Assembly (NCBI GenBank): GCA_020852055.1
Contig: JADZBP010000118.1
Location: 1-64,000 of the forward strand
Direction: 5' to 3'
Length of the DNA stretch: 64,000 nt
Source of the DNA: Candidatus Latescibacterota bacterium
Lineage (GTDB): Bacteria; Latescibacterota; UBA2968; UBA8231
The position numbers and the translations under genes are program-made. A model generated the notes under the pieces. That model was given only the letters and a program-made list of their open reading frames with translations, had not been told where the DNA came from and made no database searches. Each line of letters starts with the position of its first letter. Position 1 is the first letter of the stretch. Of this stretch, positions 27,145 through 35,369 are shown in pieces.

Positions 27145-27888
27145 TCAACCGGTCAACTGGTGCAACGCCTCGAACTGCACCGGGCTGCCCATCACCACCA
27201 GCACGTCCCCCTCGTTGATGACCGTTGCGGCCCCCGGATTGTAGCGGTGCTGCGTCGCCCCCCGCGGCAGGAACGCCAGCACCAGCAACCCCGTGCGCCG
27301 CGGCAACTCCAACTGGGCCAGGGTCTGGCCGCACATCTCCGCGCCGGCGCGCACCTCGACCTCGTAGATCAATAGATCTGGGTTCTTGTCCCGCAAGAGC
27401 TCGTCGAGAAAGGCGGTCACCGCCGGGCGGACCGCCTCGGAAACCAGGCGCAGGCCGCCGAGAAAGTTGGGGGAGATGACCGCGTTGGCCCCGGCGCTGG
27501 CGAACTTGCGGCCGCTGGCAAAAGGATCGACCGTGCTGGCGACGATGCGGATGCCGGGATTCTTCTGCCGGGCGGCAATGGCCAGATAGAGGTTGTCCTT
27601 CTCGTCGTGCATTACCGGAAAGATGCCGTACGCCTCGCCGATGCCGGCCTGCTCCAGGACCTGATCGTCGGTAGGATCGGCGGTCAGGAAACGAAAGGGG
27701 CCGAGACGGCGAACCAGGCGCTCCACCGCCTCGGCCGAGGGCTCGATGAGCAGATAGTCGTTGCCCGGCGCTTCGGCGCCGCCGGGCTGGCTCGCCAGCT
27801 GAGTTTTGTGTTCCTCGAGTTCCTCGAGGATGTACAGGGCCGTGGGCCCGGCCCCGCAGACGATAACGTGGTTGCGCAGGGTTTCCAT
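27145..27888 (-). CDS. Stand-alone RCK (TrkA-N plus TrkA-C) protein
   Basis: A 247-residue cytoplasmic protein with two halves: a Rossmann RCK domain (about 1-150, starting NHVIVCGAGPTALYILEEL) and a TrkA-C domain (about 165-247, ending NEGDVLVVMGSPVQFEALHQL). RCK domains bind nucleotides, ions or cyclic dinucleotides and gate potassium transport. The nucleotide loop reads G-A-G-P-T-A, so the third Gly of GxGxxG is Ala. The ATG overlaps the stop of the channel gene as ATGA. The channel already carries its own RCK half; this protein is related to it (both have EKDNL and SGR-F/RM segments) and may complete a hetero-oligomeric gating ring. Confidence 0.88.
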   Translation of the reverse strand: METLRNHVIVCGAGPTALYILEELEEHKTQLASQPGGAEAPGNDYLLIEPSAEAVERLVRRLGPFRFLTADPTDDQVLEQAGIGEAYGIFPVMHDEKDNLYLAIAARQKNPGIRIVASTVDPFASGRKFASAGANAVISPNFLGGLRLVSEAVRPAVTAFLDELLRDKNPDLLIYEVEVRAGAEMCGQTLAQLELPRRTGLLVLAFLPRGATQHRYNPGAATVINEGDVLVVMGSPVQFEALHQLTG

Positions 27889-28949
27889 CAGCCTTTCGCC
27901 TGGGCCAACTGCCGCAGCCGGGTGATGCGGTCCATATCGCCGATGGCGATGAGCACGTCGCCCGCAGCCAGTTGCTGGTCGCCGCCGGGGTTGCACACCA
28001 GCATCGCCCCCTGGCGCAGGGCGGCGACCACCAGGCCAACCTGCTGGGGCAGTTGCGCCTGGGCCAGGGTGAGGCCGTCGAGGGCGGATTGGGGTTGGAT
28101 GGTGGCTTCCTCGATGCGCATCACCGCGCGGGTGTCGCGCAGCATGCGGTCGAGGAAGGTAGTCACCGCCGGCCGGAACATCTCGGCCACCATGCGCCGG
28201 CCACTGATGGCGTTGGGCGCCGCAATGGCGTCGGCGCCGGCCAGGCGCAGCTTGGGGCCGGCGGCCTCGGCGTTGGTGACCTTGGCGGCGATGCGGAAGC
28301 CGGGCGCCAGCTTATCCCGCCGCTGTCCGGCGGTGATGGCCACTACCAGATTATCCTTCTCGTTGGGCAAGGCGGCGATCAGGCCAGCGGCCTGCTCCAG
28401 CCCCGCCAGCAGGAGGTTGGACTCCAGGGTGGCGTCCCCCTCGACGAAAAGCAGGTCGGGAAACTCCTCCTCCAACTCCTTCAGCCGCTCCTCAGTCTGC
28501 TCTACCAGCACGAAGGACCGCCGCGTGCGCGCCAGTTCGCGCAGCATATGCAGCCCGGTCTCCCCGCCGCCGCAGACGATGAAGTGACCCCGCAGCCGGG
28601 CGATGCGCTGCTGCATCTTGCGGCGCCGGCTCTCGCGCTGAATCTCGCCGGAAACCACAAACTCGGTAACCACCCCGATGGCGTAGATGAAGGCGCTGAT
28701 GCCCAGGATGATCAGCAGGCAGGAGAAGAGTTCGCCCGCCTCGTGGCGCCAGGTGCCCTTGGGGATGTGGCTGTGGGTCGTGATGTCGCCGTAGCCCACC
28801 GTGCCGATGGTGACGATGGTGACGTACACGGCTTCGACAAGGGTGATATCGCCGATGAGGAAATAGTGGCCCAGGACCCCAAAGAAAAAAACAAAGAGGA
28901 TGATCCCCAGCGACCGGGAGAGGCGCTTCCTGATTTCGCGGTTGTACAT
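27888..28949 (-). CDS. Two-transmembrane potassium channel with RCK domain
   Basis: A 353-residue inner-membrane channel. The first span is about 13-31 (LGIILFVFFFGVLGHYFLI); the pore helix and filter follow with TIGTVGYGD at residues 47-55; the second span is about 72-95 (LFSCLLIILGISAFIYAIGVV). Residues 118-260 form a TrkA-N domain (GHFIVCGGGETGLHMLREL) and 270-353 a TrkA-C domain (LAAGDVLIAIGD). The layout is that of MthK-like channels. The downstream gene, overlapping by four bases, encodes a second RCK protein. Together with the nearby antiporter this forms a potassium/proton homeostasis block. Confidence 0.93.
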   Translation of the reverse strand: MYNREIRKRLSRSLGIILFVFFFGVLGHYFLIGDITLVEAVYVTIVTIGTVGYGDITTHSHIPKGTWRHEAGELFSCLLIILGISAFIYAIGVVTEFVVSGEIQRESRRRKMQQRIARLRGHFIVCGGGETGLHMLRELARTRRSFVLVEQTEERLKELEEEFPDLLFVEGDATLESNLLLAGLEQAAGLIAALPNEKDNLVVAITAGQRRDKLAPGFRIAAKVTNAEAAGPKLRLAGADAIAAPNAISGRRMVAEMFRPAVTTFLDRMLRDTRAVMRIEEATIQPQSALDGLTLAQAQLPQQVGLVVAALRQGAMLVCNPGGDQQLAAGDVLIAIGDMDRITRLRQLAQAKG

Positions 28950-28982
28950 CGGGCCCTCTGCGGGTTTGGCCGCCCGGCGGTG

Positions 28983-29549
28983 CTACTCCCGAATGCCGGG
29001 CTGGAGGCCGTAACTGCGGGTAACCTTGCCGCTGGTCACCAACGCCACCATGCCAGAGGTGGAAGTCCCGGTCATCACCGCCTCCACCAGGGGCGGACTG
29101 ATCTCTCCGAGCGCCTGCCAGGCGACGATGAAGTTGGCCCCGGTCCCGCCGCTGCGGTCCTGCTCGGCGACCACAAAACTGGTGGTTTCGAGCGGGTTGA
29201 GGACCAGCGGCTGCTGCAGATGGGACCGGATCAATTCCCCTTTGGTGTTGTAGTAATCGATCCGGGTGAGTTCGAGCTTCTTTTCCAGGTCGATGTTGTG
29301 GATGGAGAGCATGGCCGACAACTCGCGGGTCTTTTCGCTGTCGAAATAAAAGATGCTGGAGTAGATGGGCACATAGATGAGCTGGCCCACGGCGGGAGCC
29401 GGAGGCGCGGGATAAAGGGCCCGCACATCGGGCATCTGCGGGGCCGACGCACCGGTAGGGTGCGCCTGGCCGGCACCGGGTGGTGGCGCCGGGCCGCCAC
29501 AACCCAGGGATAGAAGGAAAAATCCGAGGCCGAGAAGGAAAGACTTCAT
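28983..29549 (-). CDS. DUF3124-family lipoprotein
   Basis: A 188-residue lipoprotein: signal about 1-16 with lipobox SLGC, a Pro/Gly-rich linker (to about 50), then the DUF3124 domain with GQLIYVPIYSSIFYFD, LSIHNIDLEKKLELTRIDYY, TTSFVVAEQDRSGGTGANF and PLVEAVMTGTSTSGMVALVTSG. The family is widespread in proteobacteria and cyanobacteria without known function. I chose the ATG at 29549, which has GGAG seven bases upstream; an ATG two codons earlier is possible. It lies 33 bp before the channel gene in the same direction, which gives a weak hint of a role in the same ion-related stress response. Confidence 0.8.
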   Translation of the reverse strand: MKSFLLGLGFFLLSLGCGGPAPPPGAGQAHPTGASAPQMPDVRALYPAPPAPAVGQLIYVPIYSSIFYFDSEKTRELSAMLSIHNIDLEKKLELTRIDYYNTKGELIRSHLQQPLVLNPLETTSFVVAEQDRSGGTGANFIVAWQALGEISPPLVEAVMTGTSTSGMVALVTSGKVTRSYGLQPGIRE

Positions 29550-29577
29550 GACCATTCTCCGCAGCAGGTCCGCGCGC

Positions 29578-29607
29578 TTGACAGGTGGTGCCGCACATCA
29601 ATATTCT
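29578..29607 (+). promoter_or_regulatory. Candidate sigma-70 promoter for the CPA2 antiporter gene
   Basis: A perfect TTGACA at 29578-29583 is followed after 18 bases by TATTCT at 29602-29607, sharing four of six bases with the -10 consensus. It lies in the 154-bp gap between divergent genes, about 97 bp before the antiporter start. Confidence 0.45.
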
Positions 29608-29703
29608 GGGACAATATAGCTAAGGATCCCGCAGGAGAACAGCCGACCAGCGGCTCTGACCCTCGCGTTTTTCCCGCCACCCCCTTTCCAGCCCGACCTC
29701 CAC

Positions 29704-31671
29704 ATGCCCGAACTGCATTTTCTCCACGATATGGTGGTGCTTTTTGGCGCGGCCCTGCTGGTCATCGCCCTCAGCAGTCGCCTGCATATCCCCCCGGTAG
29801 TGGGGTTTCTCCTGACCGGCATGGCCGTGGGCCCGTACGGCCTGGCGCTCATCGACGACACCCACGCGGTGGAGGTCTTCGCCGAACTGGGGGTGGTCTT
29901 CCTGCTCTTCATCGTTGGCCTCGAACTCTCGCCCAGCCGCCTGCAGCGCTTGGGACGGATCCTGCTGGTGGGCGGCAGTATCCAGACCACCGCCACCATC
30001 GCCCTGGCCACCGGCGCGGCGCTGGTGCTGGGTTATACCCTGCGCGAGTCGCTCTACTACAGCTTCCTCATCGCCCTGAGCAGCACCGCCATCGTGCTCA
30101 AACTCTACTCCGAGCGCCGCGACCTGGAAACCCCGCACGGCGAGGTGGTGATGGGCATCCTGCTCTTCCAGGATTTCCTCATCGTCCCCCTGTTGATCGT
30201 GGTCCCGGTGCTGGCCGGCGCCGGCAACACCTCGGCCGGCGAGGTGGCCCTGCGCTTTGGCGGCGGCCTGCTGGCGGTGGGGCTGATCTTTGGGGCCGGG
30301 CGCTACGTGCTGCCCTATTTTCTGCACCTCATCATCCATACCCGCATCCGCGAACTGGTGGTCATCGGCGCCCTCTTCGCCTGCCTGGGGGCGGCGCTGA
30401 TCACCGAGTCGCTGGGCTTTTCCCTGGCGCTGGGAGCCTTTGCCGCCGGCCTGCTGATCGCCGAGACCGACTACCGCTACCAGGTGCTGGCCGAGACCGC
30501 GCCCTTCCGCGACGTCTTCAACAGCATGTTCTTCATCTCGGTGGGCATGTTGCTGCGCCTGGATTTCGCCCTGCACCACGCCGCGCTGATCCTGGCGGTG
30601 GGCGGCGCGGTGATGGCCATCAAGGCCCTGCCGGCGCTACTGGCGGTCAAAGCCCTGGCCTTTCCGCCGCGCACCTGTCTGATCGCCGCCCTGGGCCTGG
30701 CCCAGATCAGCGAGTTCTCCTTTGTGCTCATCCAGGCCGGACAGGGGTACGGCCTGCTGGACGAACACCACTATCAACTGGCCATCGCCGCCTCGGTGCT
30801 GACCATGCTGCTCACCCCGCTCTGTGTGGCGCTGGCCCCCCGGTTGGCCCGGCGGTTCTTCGGCGCCGAGGGCGCCGCGCCCCAGGTCGAGGAGTTGCAT
30901 CTGCACCAGCCGCCGCAGGTGGTGATCTTTGGCTTCGGGCCCAACGGCCGGCACCTGGCGCGGGTGCTCAAGCTGGAGGGTATCCCCTACAGCATCGTCG
31001 ACATCAACGGCCGCACCGTGCGCCAGGCCCGCGCCGAGGGTGAACCCATCCTCTTTGGCGATTCGACCCGCCGCGAGATCCAGGAAAAGGCCGGGATCGA
31101 GGAGGCCCACATCGCGGTTTTCGCCATCTCCGACCGCACCGCCCTGCGCGACAACGTGCGCCTGGCCCGCGCCCTCAACCCCGGGCTCTTCATCATCGCC
31201 CGCACCCGCTATCTCAGCGAATTTTCCGACCTGCGCCAGTGCGGGGCCGACGCGGTGGTGGCCGAGGAATTCGGCTCCTCAGCCGAGATCCTCAGATCGG
31301 TGCTCATGCACCTGCACCTGCCGGGCAACGTGATCCGCACCGAGATGCACCGGTTGCGCCAGGAAGCCTACCCGCACCGCGACCAGCCCACGGCAGCGCC
31401 CCCGGTGGCCCTGTCGCCGAAACAGGGCCGGGTCGATACCTTCCTCCTGCAGCCCGAACACGGCAGCAACGACCAGAGCCTGGCCCAGCTCGATCTGCAC
31501 CGGCGCACCGGGGTCCGGGTCGTGGCCCGGATGCGGGGGGACGAAATCGCCGCCCCGCCCGACGAGAACACCCGGCTGGCGGCGGGGGATGTGCTGGTGC
31601 TGGCCGGCCCCCACGAGGCGGTGGAGCAGGCCTTCCGCCAGCTGGAAAACCCCGCTGCTGCTCAGGCATAA
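29704..31671 (+). CDS. CPA2-family monovalent cation:proton antiporter with RCK domain (KefB/C/YbaL-like)
   Basis: A 655-residue inner-membrane transporter. Residues 1-385 hold about twelve membrane spans with VGFLLTGMAVGPYGLALI, ELGVVFLLFIVGLELSPSRL and the ion-site segment LLFQDFLIVPLL (conserved QD). Residues about 400-520 form a TrkA-N domain (VVIFGFGPNGRHLARVLKLEG, a complete GxGxxG) and about 560-650 a TrkA-C domain (LAAGDVLVLAGPHEAVEQAF). This is the KefC/YbaL type, exchanging potassium or sodium for protons under nucleotide control. It has its own promoter candidate and is followed after 26 bp by an aldo-keto reductase. Kef ancillary proteins (KefF/G) are absent. Confidence 0.93.
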   Translation: MPELHFLHDMVVLFGAALLVIALSSRLHIPPVVGFLLTGMAVGPYGLALIDDTHAVEVFAELGVVFLLFIVGLELSPSRLQRLGRILLVGGSIQTTATIALATGAALVLGYTLRESLYYSFLIALSSTAIVLKLYSERRDLETPHGEVVMGILLFQDFLIVPLLIVVPVLAGAGNTSAGEVALRFGGGLLAVGLIFGAGRYVLPYFLHLIIHTRIRELVVIGALFACLGAALITESLGFSLALGAFAAGLLIAETDYRYQVLAETAPFRDVFNSMFFISVGMLLRLDFALHHAALILAVGGAVMAIKALPALLAVKALAFPPRTCLIAALGLAQISEFSFVLIQAGQGYGLLDEHHYQLAIAASVLTMLLTPLCVALAPRLARRFFGAEGAAPQVEELHLHQPPQVVIFGFGPNGRHLARVLKLEGIPYSIVDINGRTVRQARAEGEPILFGDSTRREIQEKAGIEEAHIAVFAISDRTALRDNVRLARALNPGLFIIARTRYLSEFSDLRQCGADAVVAEEFGSSAEILRSVLMHLHLPGNVIRTEMHRLRQEAYPHRDQPTAAPPVALSPKQGRVDTFLLQPEHGSNDQSLAQLDLHRRTGVRVVARMRGDEIAAPPDENTRLAAGDVLVLAGPHEAVEQAFRQLENPAAAQA

Positions 31672-31697
31672 CAAACACCAACCACAGGGAGGACAAA

Positions 31698-32645
31698 ATG
31701 GAATACCGCTATCTGGGTCGGACCGGCGTGCAGGTGTCGGAACTGTGCCTGGGGGTCATGACCTTCGGGGGCCGCACCGACGAAGCCGAGGGCACCCACA
31801 TCGTGCGCCGCGCCCTGGACGCCGGCATCAACTTCGTCGACACCGCCAACGTCTACAACCAGGGCCGCTCCGAGGAGATCACCGGCCGCGCCCTCGAAGG
31901 GGTGCGCGACCAGGTCTTCCTCGCCTCCAAGGTGCATGGCAAGATGGGGGACCGGCCCAACGACTCGGGCAACTCGCGCTTCCACATCGTCCGCCAGGTC
32001 GAGGCCAGCCTCAAACGCCTGCGCACCGACCGCATCGATCTCTACTACCTGCACCGGCCCGACCCGGCCACCGCGGTGGAGGAGGAGATCCGCGCCATGG
32101 ACGATCTGGTGCGCCAGGGCAAGATCCTCTACGCCGGCACCTCGCACTACCCGGCCTGGGTGCTGACCAAGGCGCTCAACTATGCGGCACAGGCCGGCCT
32201 GGCCCCCTTTGTCGCCGACCAGCCGCGCTACAACGTGGCCTGCCGCCAGATCGAGGTGGAGTTCCTGCCCTTCTGCAAGGACAGCGGCTACGGGGTGGTG
32301 CCGCACAGCCCGCTCTTCGGGGGGGTGCTGACCGGCAAGTACCAGCGCGGCCAGGCCCCGCCCGCTGACTCGCGGGCCGGACAACCCAACAACAACATGG
32401 CCGAGCGCCTGACCGAGACCAGTTATGCGGTAGTGGAGGGGGTGGGCGCCGTGGCCCAGGCGCGGGGGAAAAGCATCGCGCAGGTGGCCATCCAGTGGAC
32501 CCTGGCCAACCCGCAGATCGATTCGATCATCATCGGGCCGCGCACCCTGGAGCAGTTGGAGGACAACCTGGGCGCCGACGGCTGGCGCCTCACCACCGAA
32601 GAGGTGGAGCACCTCAACACCCTGGCCCCCCCGGTGCGGGAATAG
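31698..32645 (+). CDS. Aldo-keto reductase
   Basis: A 315-residue NADP-dependent oxidoreductase of the AKR superfamily. The catalytic tetrad is intact: Asp48 and Tyr53 (FVDTANVYNQG), Lys78 (LASKVHG) and His119 (DLYYLHRPD). The N-terminus MEYRYLGRTGVQVSELCLG and the late segment SIAQVAIQWTLANPQIDSIIIGPRTLEQLEDNL are typical of the YajO/YghZ-like group. A good Shine-Dalgarno, CAGGGAGGACAAA, precedes the ATG. It follows the antiporter gene closely. Substrate unknown; sugars or sugar-derived aldehydes are common in this group. Confidence 0.93.
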   Translation: MEYRYLGRTGVQVSELCLGVMTFGGRTDEAEGTHIVRRALDAGINFVDTANVYNQGRSEEITGRALEGVRDQVFLASKVHGKMGDRPNDSGNSRFHIVRQVEASLKRLRTDRIDLYYLHRPDPATAVEEEIRAMDDLVRQGKILYAGTSHYPAWVLTKALNYAAQAGLAPFVADQPRYNVACRQIEVEFLPFCKDSGYGVVPHSPLFGGVLTGKYQRGQAPPADSRAGQPNNNMAERLTETSYAVVEGVGAVAQARGKSIAQVAIQWTLANPQIDSIIIGPRTLEQLEDNLGADGWRLTTEEVEHLNTLAPPVRE

Positions 32646-32648
32646 GGA

Positions 32649-33044
32649 TCAGAGTCCGAAGACCTTGCGCACCACCGCCAGCAGGCGGTCGGTGCGCACT
32701 GGTTTTTTGATCACCCCCACGGCCCCCTCGAAGATGGTCTGCCCCTTGATCTCGGTGGCCAACTCCTCGCTGCACAGGGCCACCCGGGATTGCGGGTCGA
32801 GTTTGCGCAGCCGGGCGAAGGCCTCCTCGCCCGACAGATCGGGCAGGCTCATGTCGAGGAAAACCAGGCCGATCCGAGCGCGCTCCTGGTAATAGAGCCG
32901 CAGGCCGGCGATGGCCGTGCCGGCTTCCAGCACTTCGAAGCCGTAATATTCCAACTGCCGGCGCAGGGTGCTGCGGGCGATGGGCTGGTCGTCGATGACC
33001 AGGATGGCCTTGGTCGGTTTGGTGGCCGGCCCCGGTGCGTTCAC
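32649..33044 (-). CDS. Stand-alone response-regulator receiver protein
   Basis: A 131-residue single-domain receiver. Acidic pocket AILVIDDQPIAR, phosphoacceptor Asp in LVFLDMSLPDLSG, Ser in ALCSEEL and Lys in GVIKKPVR are all present, so it should be phosphorylated by a sensor kinase. There is no output domain. I chose GTG at 33044, which overlaps the stop of the upstream UroD-family gene as GTGA. No kinase gene is adjacent; the nearest in the window is the hybrid-type locus at 58-63 kb. Its coupling to a metabolic gene is unusual. Confidence 0.88.
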   Translation of the reverse strand: MNAPGPATKPTKAILVIDDQPIARSTLRRQLEYYGFEVLEAGTAIAGLRLYYQERARIGLVFLDMSLPDLSGEEAFARLRKLDPQSRVALCSEELATEIKGQTIFEGAVGVIKKPVRTDRLLAVVRKVFGL

Positions 33045-34135
33045 GCCGCGATCCCCGGCGCCGCGGCCTGGATGGGCAGCCGGCCGTACTCGTTGAGGGT
33101 CTGCAGGATGGTGGCGAAACTGATCCGCCAGCGGTCCTCGGGCACGTTCTCGGTGATGCCGACGATGAAGCGGTCTCCCGGAGCCGCCTCGCGCAGCAGT
33201 TGCCGGGTGACGGCGGCGATGGACTCGGGACTTTCGAGGTGCACCGCCGAGGGGAAGTTGAGGAAGAGCACCTTGCCCGGCCAGGCGGCCCGCGCCTGGG
33301 CCACACTCATGTCGGTGTCCGGGGCGGGGGAGAAGGCCTCGATCCAGTCCAGGGGCGCGGCGGCCACCTCGGCGGCCCACAACTGGTTGTCGGCGTCGAG
33401 GTGGGAACCCAGCAGCTTGCCCCGCTGCCGCAGCGGCGCGGCCGCCTCCTCCCAGTGGGGCAACACATACTCGACGAAACGCTCGCGGCCCAGCACCGAA
33501 GGGGCGTAGTTGCCGCCGCTCTGCACCACCCGCGCCGGCGAAGCGGCGACGATCTCCCAGAGGGGGGACAGATTTTCGGTCATCGCCTGGTGCAGGGCGA
33601 TCACCTCGTCGCGCCGCTCATCCCACTCGATACTAAAAGACTCCAAGCCCATAAAGCTATATATGATGTCGTGCAGAGGACAACCAGGCGCGGTGGTCTT
33701 GAAATAGGCGTCGCCGCCCAACTGTTCGCGGGCCTTGAGAAAACCCTCGTAGCTGGCGGTGTAGCGCCGGTCGGTCACCATCGCCCGCAGGGCAGCGTAG
33801 TCCTCGGGCCCCTTGAAGGGCCACTCCATTTGCCAGGTGGTGCGCTCCACCTGGTCGCCGCCTACCTGGCGGTTGAGGGTGCTCAACTCCCCCTTGGCAG
33901 TTTTGATGATGGTGCGCTGGTACCCCACCCCGTCGCGGGTAAAGTGCAGGGTCTCCGTCTGCACGTTGGGGCTGTGGACCTGGTACACCCCGCGGGTGTC
34001 GAAGACCCCCATGCCCTGGTTGCGCAGGGTGCGTTCGGCCTCGCACTGGGGGATGCGCCAGCCCTTGAGGGCAAAGGGCACGCAGTCGATCAGGTCACCG
34101 GCAAAGACGGCTTCGAGACGTTGGGCAGCATTCAT
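33041..34135 (-). CDS. UroD-family protein with an H-x-D motif in place of H-x-C
   Basis: A 364-residue UroD-superfamily protein (MNAAQRLEAVFAGDLIDCVPF at the start). The metal-site segment reads LLGSHLDADNQLW, so the His is kept, the Cys is replaced by Asp and the following Gly by Ala. Other landmarks: VVQSGGNYAPSVLG and the distal segment GITENVPEDRW, which resembles the VPEDRW ending of several poorly studied paralogues. It is coupled to a receiver-domain gene by a four-base overlap and is divergent from the plus-strand UroD gene at 34236, sharing a 100-bp promoter gap. The reaction is unknown; methyl transfer with a different metal ligand set is one possibility. Confidence 0.82.
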   Translation of the reverse strand: MNAAQRLEAVFAGDLIDCVPFALKGWRIPQCEAERTLRNQGMGVFDTRGVYQVHSPNVQTETLHFTRDGVGYQRTIIKTAKGELSTLNRQVGGDQVERTTWQMEWPFKGPEDYAALRAMVTDRRYTASYEGFLKAREQLGGDAYFKTTAPGCPLHDIIYSFMGLESFSIEWDERRDEVIALHQAMTENLSPLWEIVAASPARVVQSGGNYAPSVLGRERFVEYVLPHWEEAAAPLRQRGKLLGSHLDADNQLWAAEVAAAPLDWIEAFSPAPDTDMSVAQARAAWPGKVLFLNFPSAVHLESPESIAAVTRQLLREAAPGDRFIVGITENVPEDRWRISFATILQTLNEYGRLPIQAAAPGIAA

Positions 34136-34235
34136 CGCGTTGGCGGGCGCCGAGGGTTTTTAGGTACTTAAAGAGAGCGCCGCTCCTCGGGAAAAAAGGT
34201 AGTGCAGGGGGCTGGCAACTACAAGGAGATCACCC

Positions 34236-35360
34236 GTGGACCCTCGCTCGTTCGACCCGGCCCGCTACCAGTCATCGATGGCCACGGCGCGCCGGCGCCT
34301 GGAGCAGGCCCGGTCCATGCAGGAACCCGACTGCGTGCCGGTCACCATCAGCACCGGCGGCAGCTTTTACTGCCGGCTCTTCGGGGTGAATATCCGCGAC
34401 TACTACCGGGCCGCCTTCGACAATCCGGATCTCCAGATCGAGCTGCAGTTGCAGGGCCTGCGCTGGGCCTTCGAGGAGTTGCGCGACGACCGCACCGGCT
34501 GCGGCCTGTACCTGGATCTGGGTCCCATCGGCGAGGCCTTTGCCTTTGATCTGGACGTCGAGTACCCCGACGATACCTCGCCCTGGATCGGGCGGGCCAT
34601 GAGTGTGCCCGAGGCGGCTGAAAAGCTGCAGGTCACCGATCCGGAGACCTCCCCCGGCGTGCAGAAGGTGTACCGGGCCTACGAGGCGCTCAGAGCCCGC
34701 GCCGAAGCGCTGGGGGTGAAGGTAGGGGTGAGTGGCGGCCTGGGCATCCACCCGCCTCTCTCTGCGGCCTGTGGCATTCTCGACGTGGAGGAGGTCTTAT
34801 ACTACCTGGCCACCGAACCGCAACTGGTGCACCGCATCTTCGAGAAACTGCTGCTCAGCTTCATCCGCCTGCGCGACTACCAAGACCGCTACTTCGGCAC
34901 CCGCACCACCTCCCTGGGCCTGGCTGACGACCACAGCGCCTTCATCTCCGACCCCATGTACCGCCAGCACGTGATGCCCTACAATATGGTGCTCTACGGC
35001 CGCTACGGCCTGCAGGAGCGGTACCTGCACGCCGACGGCCCCAACCAGCACCACTACCAGACCTATGCCGAGGTGATGCGACTGACCAGCATGGACATCG
35101 GCGGCTTTTCGGACTTCGACCAGGCCAAACAGATCCTGGGCGGCAAGGTGTTCTTTTCGGGCGGGCTCAACTGCAAGGACCTGTACGGGGATTTTGCCGC
35201 CGCCAAATCGGCCGTGGACCACGCCCTGCAGGTGGGCATGCCCGGGGGCGGCTACGCCCTGGCCGTGGGCGGGGAGACCTACACCGGGGTCAACCCCCAG
35301 ACCCTCTGCCAGGTAGTGTCCTACGCCCGGGAAGCCGGCCGGTACCCCGCCACCCGCTGA
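34236..35360 (+). CDS. UroD-family protein with an H-A-D-G motif
   Basis: A 374-residue UroD-superfamily member. The metal-site segment is ERYLHADGPNQHHY, that is H-A-D-G where MtbA-type enzymes have H-x-C-G. The remainder fits the TIM-barrel pattern: DCVPVTISTGGSFYCRLFGV near the N-terminus, TSLGLADDHSAFISDPMYRQHVMPY in the middle and KVFFSGGLNCKDLYGD later. It starts with GTG after AAGGAGATCACCC. It opens a plus-strand operon with a PLP-dependent decarboxylase, another UroD-family protein, an epimerase, a barrel hydrolase-like protein and a further UroD-family gene. HemE function is unlikely. Confidence 0.83.
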   Translation: MDPRSFDPARYQSSMATARRRLEQARSMQEPDCVPVTISTGGSFYCRLFGVNIRDYYRAAFDNPDLQIELQLQGLRWAFEELRDDRTGCGLYLDLGPIGEAFAFDLDVEYPDDTSPWIGRAMSVPEAAEKLQVTDPETSPGVQKVYRAYEALRARAEALGVKVGVSGGLGIHPPLSAACGILDVEEVLYYLATEPQLVHRIFEKLLLSFIRLRDYQDRYFGTRTTSLGLADDHSAFISDPMYRQHVMPYNMVLYGRYGLQERYLHADGPNQHHYQTYAEVMRLTSMDIGGFSDFDQAKQILGGKVFFSGGLNCKDLYGDFAAAKSAVDHALQVGMPGGGYALAVGGETYTGVNPQTLCQVVSYAREAGRYPATR

Positions 35361-35369
35361 GGAGACCCC

